DNA from: an uncultured Lachnospira sp.
GTDB taxonomy: Bacteria; Bacillota; Clostridia; Lachnospirales; Lachnospiraceae
Assembly (NCBI GenBank): GCA_910585095.1
Contig: CAJUBU010000002.1
Coordinates: 80,053 to 144,052, forward strand
Length of the DNA stretch: 64,000 nucleotides
Direction of reading: 5' to 3'
In this document: piece after piece, positions 61,052 through 64,000 of the stretch
Position numbering within the stretch: the stretch's first letter is position 1
How the letters are laid out: each line of letters begins with the position of its first letter
Made by a program: the position numbers and the translations under genes
The notes under the pieces: model-generated
The model's input: only the letters and a program-made list of their open reading frames with translations
What the model was told of the DNA's origin: nothing
Databases searched by the model: none

Positions 61052-62836
61052 TTAAAATCCAACATCCATACCAGCAAGCTTTTTCATAATAAGAACAGCA
61101 TCGGCTGAATCTACTCCTCCGATCTTATTTACATCACTGTTTGCCTCATTAATTTCAACTTCCATTTGTGCAAGATATTGTTTAATCACAACACCATCAC
61201 GCACATCGATTTTTCCGCTGCCATCAACGTCACCTAATAGAACTGTTGGAGTTGGTGGTGTTGGGACATCTGGTGGTGTAGTTTCTTTATAAGTTGTCAA
61301 CTCCTCAACATTTTCTGGAGTAACCTCAACACCATCAATTAATAATTTTACATCACTGAATACTACTTTTGCCTTTCTTGCTGTATACATACCTACATAT
61401 ACATACTTTGAATCAACTGAAGTCAATTTAAAATCAAATCCACCTGTCACAGTCTGTTCTGTGCCAAATGTACAAGCATAGCCATCTGGATTGCTCTCAA
61501 TTTTTAAGTCATACGTATTCCCGATTTCTACACCATTTTGCATTGTGCCACCATTGCCAAGAACACCATCTTTTCTCTTAATACAATTTAACGCACCGCC
61601 TTCAGCTGATTTATCTAATGATAAAACACCTGCTGCAACATAATCGGACTTAATGGCTTTATCATTCTTGTCAATATACATATCATCTCTTGCCATTAAA
61701 CCAAAAGAACTTTGACCATGAATCTCTATTGATTCTAGTTTTGCTTTTGCTGTTAATGTAAATTGGACATTTGAAGGAACTCGACAGTAATACATAACAA
61801 CACCATCGGCACCAGAGCCAATCTTACCACCTTTATTCTTTGCATCTATTGTATAACTGTTTCCATCTGATGACAAAACAAGATTCGTCTTATTAGGAGA
61901 ACCACCTAAATCACCAAAAGCTGTTGGACTCCATATTCCTGCTTTATCTCCTAAAATACTTGGCTTTAAGTTTGGGTCATATTCTGGCTCTACATAATTC
62001 GGATTTGAGACAAGGTCATTTTCCTTTGTAGGTGCAACTGCATCTGCCTTTACATGTTCTGAAACACCTGCAATATTTAAAGCTTTAATTGCCTGTGTAA
62101 GCATATAAGCATTATACTTAGCACCATAAATATTTGTATGTGTATTATCTACACTGCCGCTTTTACTCCCCGTCCAAGCATGAAGATATAAAGTTTCTGC
62201 TGGTGTAAGCTTATCATATAATTCTTTTGTCAAAGAAGTCATATCAACAACTGGAATGCTAAGTGTTTGACCCATATCAATAATAGCCTGCGGATAACTT
62301 CCTCCATTAGCAATATGAAGCTTGCCATCATCCCATGTTGTCTCTGTTCTTCTGACAATCGGTGTACATACAATTGGTGTTGCACCTACTGCTTGTGCTT
62401 TCTTTACATAATTTTCATAAAGTGAATTGGCAAAGCTTCCGCTTGTTGTGTAATCACCTGTTGGCGATGTATAACGAGTTGCATCATCTGCTTTTTCATC
62501 ATTATGTCCAAAGCCAATAATCAACACATCTCCCTGTTTCATACCATTTATCAATGTTTCATAATTTTTCTCTGTAAGAAAGCTCTTAGAGCTTCTTCCT
62601 GAAAGTGCAAGGTTTTGAACCTCAAATGTGCCATCCATGTACTCACCAATTTGTGTACCATATCCATATCTTGGATAATAATAATTATCTGTAAATGAAC
62701 TTACTGTTGAATCGCCAACTACCCATATAGTAGGCTTTGTATCTGCTGCCTTAGCTGCCATGCCGCCAAGCTGTCCGCTTAACGAGGTCACTATAAACAT
62801 GACAACAAACAAAAGACTAAAAATACGTCTTTTCAT
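61052..62836 (-). CDS. Secreted CE12-like esterase with dockerin
   Basis: 594 residues. The signal peptide (MKRRIFSLLFVVMFIVTSLS, cleavage near AKA-ADT) is followed by an SGNH hydrolase domain like rhamnogalacturonan acetylesterase: VVGDSTVSS with nucleophile Ser, NLALSGRSSKSF, IIGFGHNDE and VDNTHTNIYGAKY with the Asp-His pair (to about residue 255). A beta-rich domain (about 290-510) and a Pro/Thr linker precede a type I dockerin (GDVDGSGKIDVRDGVV, SDVNKIGGVDSADAVL). The second calcium loop has Ile where Asp is usual. AGGAGG precedes ATG 62836. Likely deacetylates pectin or xylan. Confidence 0.9.
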   Translation of the reverse strand: MKRRIFSLLFVVMFIVTSLSGQLGGMAAKAADTKPTIWVVGDSTVSSFTDNYYYPRYGYGTQIGEYMDGTFEVQNLALSGRSSKSFLTEKNYETLINGMKQGDVLIIGFGHNDEKADDATRYTSPTGDYTTSGSFANSLYENYVKKAQAVGATPIVCTPIVRRTETTWDDGKLHIANGGSYPQAIIDMGQTLSIPVVDMTSLTKELYDKLTPAETLYLHAWTGSKSGSVDNTHTNIYGAKYNAYMLTQAIKALNIAGVSEHVKADAVAPTKENDLVSNPNYVEPEYDPNLKPSILGDKAGIWSPTAFGDLGGSPNKTNLVLSSDGNSYTIDAKNKGGKIGSGADGVVMYYCRVPSNVQFTLTAKAKLESIEIHGQSSFGLMARDDMYIDKNDKAIKSDYVAAGVLSLDKSAEGGALNCIKRKDGVLGNGGTMQNGVEIGNTYDLKIESNPDGYACTFGTEQTVTGGFDFKLTSVDSKYVYVGMYTARKAKVVFSDVKLLIDGVEVTPENVEELTTYKETTPPDVPTPPTPTVLLGDVDGSGKIDVRDGVVIKQYLAQMEVEINEANSDVNKIGGVDSADAVLIMKKLAGMDVGF

Positions 62837-62879
62837 AAATCATATCCTCCTTTTAAAAATAAAATTTTAACTAATATGA

Positions 62880-62917
62880 AGCTGTTGAACAAAATATATT
62901 TTATTTATACAACAGCT
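62880..62917 (-). terminator. Hairpin between the two esterase genes
   Basis: AGCTGTTG and CAACAGCT are perfect 8-base arms around an AT-rich loop with further pairing (AAAATATATTTT). The T tract is weak, so it may only partly separate the two genes. Confidence 0.5.
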
Positions 62918-62941
62918 CCATATGGTTTAACTTAGATGAGG

Positions 62942-64000
62942 TTAAAATCCAACATCCATCTTTGCAATTTTCTTTAAAATCAAAACAGCATCTACTGCAT
63001 TTATTGCTCCATCTTTATTAACATCTGTATTTGCTTCATTAATTTTAACACTCATTTTTGCAAGATACTTTCTAATTATAACACCATCACGAATATCAAT
63101 TTCACCATTGCCGTCTACATCACCCAACTTATTAACTGGAGTAACTGGAACATCTGGTATATCTGGCACTTCTGGAATTGCTTTTTTAATCTCTGCAAGC
63201 ATATCATTTCCAATCTTTGTCCAATACTCTGATGTGGTAGTGTACTTCTTTTCTTCATCTCTAGCATATGCTGTAAATTCACCATTGCCATTTACAATAA
63301 ATGGCTGCTGTCCGTCTGGATTAATGCCGCCTGTCTTTGATGGCATCTGTACTGCTGCCGCAATATTTAAATCTAATCCTTGTATTGCTTTGACAATCAA
63401 AGCTGCTGACAAAAATCCACCTGTCTTATTGCTGTGTGTGCTGTCCCCGTCTGCCATTGTCTCTGAACCAAGTGGTGACTTTTTATTTCCAGCAGCAGGG
63501 TCTGCCTTGTATGCTGCCTCATACATATCTTTTGTCAACTCAAATGCATCTATCAAAAGAACATTTTGTTCACTGGCAAGCTGTTTTACAGCTTGAACAT
63601 AGGCGTTTCCTGTTGTTATCTGTGTGTTTGTATCCTTACTTGTAGAATCATGGTGTGGCCTTATATTTCCTTTATCATCATAATACAATCTTGATACTGG
63701 AGTAATCAAAACAGGAATAGCTCCTTTTTCTCTGGCGGCATTAATATACTGCTGTAAGTACCACTTATAAGTACCTCCACAGTCGTATGAATAAAATTGT
63801 TCTCCATATTTATCAACAAGATTAGAAGGTGTATTTACCTTTGTACCTGGTGTTGATGGATAAATACCGTTTGCATCTGGCAATCCTAATGGGGCATATC
63901 GCTCCTCAACATAACCGCTGCCATTAGAACAATCATTATGTCCAAACTGGATAAACAAATAATCGCCCTCTTTGATATTTTGTTTAATCTTGTCAAGGGA
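62942..64000 (-). CDS. CE12-like esterase with dockerin, partial (N-terminus beyond right edge)
   Basis: The frame is open at base 64000 (it reads SLDKIKQNIKEGDYLFIQFG), so only the C-terminal 352 residues or so are seen. The SGNH block III motif FIQFGHNDC and the late ADGDSTHSNKTGGFL with the catalytic Asp/His region identify a rhamnogalacturonan acetylesterase-like (CE12) domain. After a Pro/Val linker comes a type I dockerin with two good calcium loops (GDVDGNGEIDIRDGV, TDVNKDGAINAVDAV). It is a paralogue of the neighbouring esterase with a different middle region. Confidence 0.88.
   Translation of the reverse strand, partial: SLDKIKQNIKEGDYLFIQFGHNDCSNGSGYVEERYAPLGLPDANGIYPSTPGTKVNTPSNLVDKYGEQFYSYDCGGTYKWYLQQYINAAREKGAIPVLITPVSRLYYDDKGNIRPHHDSTSKDTNTQITTGNAYVQAVKQLASEQNVLLIDAFELTKDMYEAAYKADPAAGNKKSPLGSETMADGDSTHSNKTGGFLSAALIVKAIQGLDLNIAAAVQMPSKTGGINPDGQQPFIVNGNGEFTAYARDEEKKYTTTSEYWTKIGNDMLAEIKKAIPEVPDIPDVPVTPVNKLGDVDGNGEIDIRDGVIIRKYLAKMSVKINEANTDVNKDGAINAVDAVLILKKIAKMDVGF

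Overview
The window looks like chromosomal DNA of a low-GC, anaerobic, gut-type Clostridia, most probably a Lachnospiraceae member. Pointers are the AT-rich sequence with GGAGG ribosome binding sites, the order uvrC-hprK-ROK glucokinase, the ffs-dnaX-ybaB-recR block with a large Gram-positive SRP RNA, DUF6128- and DUF5685-type proteins typical of Lachnospiraceae, and secreted CE12-like esterases ending in dockerins. I saw no tRNA, rRNA, CRISPR array, prophage or intact insertion sequence. Family names come from reading motifs, not from database searches.

Layout. 1-3.8 kb (minus): ROK glucokinase (cut by the left edge), hprK, uvrC. 3.9-10 kb (minus): a five-gene envelope-stress-type operon, ECF sigma factor, RsiV-like anti-sigma factor, MoxR ATPase, DUF58 protein, transglutaminase membrane protein. 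10.4-13.2 kb (minus): iron alcohol dehydrogenase with a probable Rex operator, and a MATE exporter. 13.5-18.9 kb (plus): the glucose PTS, with glcT behind its own antiterminator/terminator leader, then ptsG (IICBA), HPr and EI. 19-22.4 kb: a LytTR regulator convergent with a hybrid histidine kinase. 22.6-31.3 kb (minus): transketolase, a large TPR/AAA-like protein, recR, ybaB, dnaX, SRP RNA. 31.5-36 kb (minus): a LytTR/GHKL two-component system followed by a probable 32-residue peptide gene, a MIF-like tautomerase and a DAACS transporter with an extra N-terminal domain. 36.3-42.5 kb (minus): a signalling operon, CHASE2-adenylate cyclase, TIM-barrel protein, GAF-HD-GYP protein, FecR-like protein with a Pro-rich repeat. 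43.5-45.4 kb (plus): GntR regulator plus ABC exporter. 45.8-50.3 kb (minus): a giant six-cupredoxin multicopper oxidase with a DUF2935 partner. 50.5-57.1 kb: tadA, a GNAT acetyltransferase, DUF6128 protein, rsmA, tatD, metG. 57.5-60.9 kb: DUF885 lipoprotein, DnaJ-like protein, DUF5685 protein. 61-64 kb (minus): two secreted CE12-like esterases with dockerins (the second runs off the right edge).

Most notable: two copies, about 6 kb apart, of a roughly 100-nt leader (51296-51395 and 57477-57577) with a hairpin whose loop pairs with a segment just before the ribosome binding site. They precede unrelated genes and share the start region, so they are a candidate structured RNA or a mobile regulatory cassette. 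Next is the peptide/tautomerase/transporter locus behind a predicted LytTR promoter with two identical 14-bp boxes 21 bp apart. Others are the one-centre giant multicopper oxidase in an apparent anaerobe, an HPr with Lys at the Ser46 position beside an encoded HprK, and a family of dispersed intergenic repeats.
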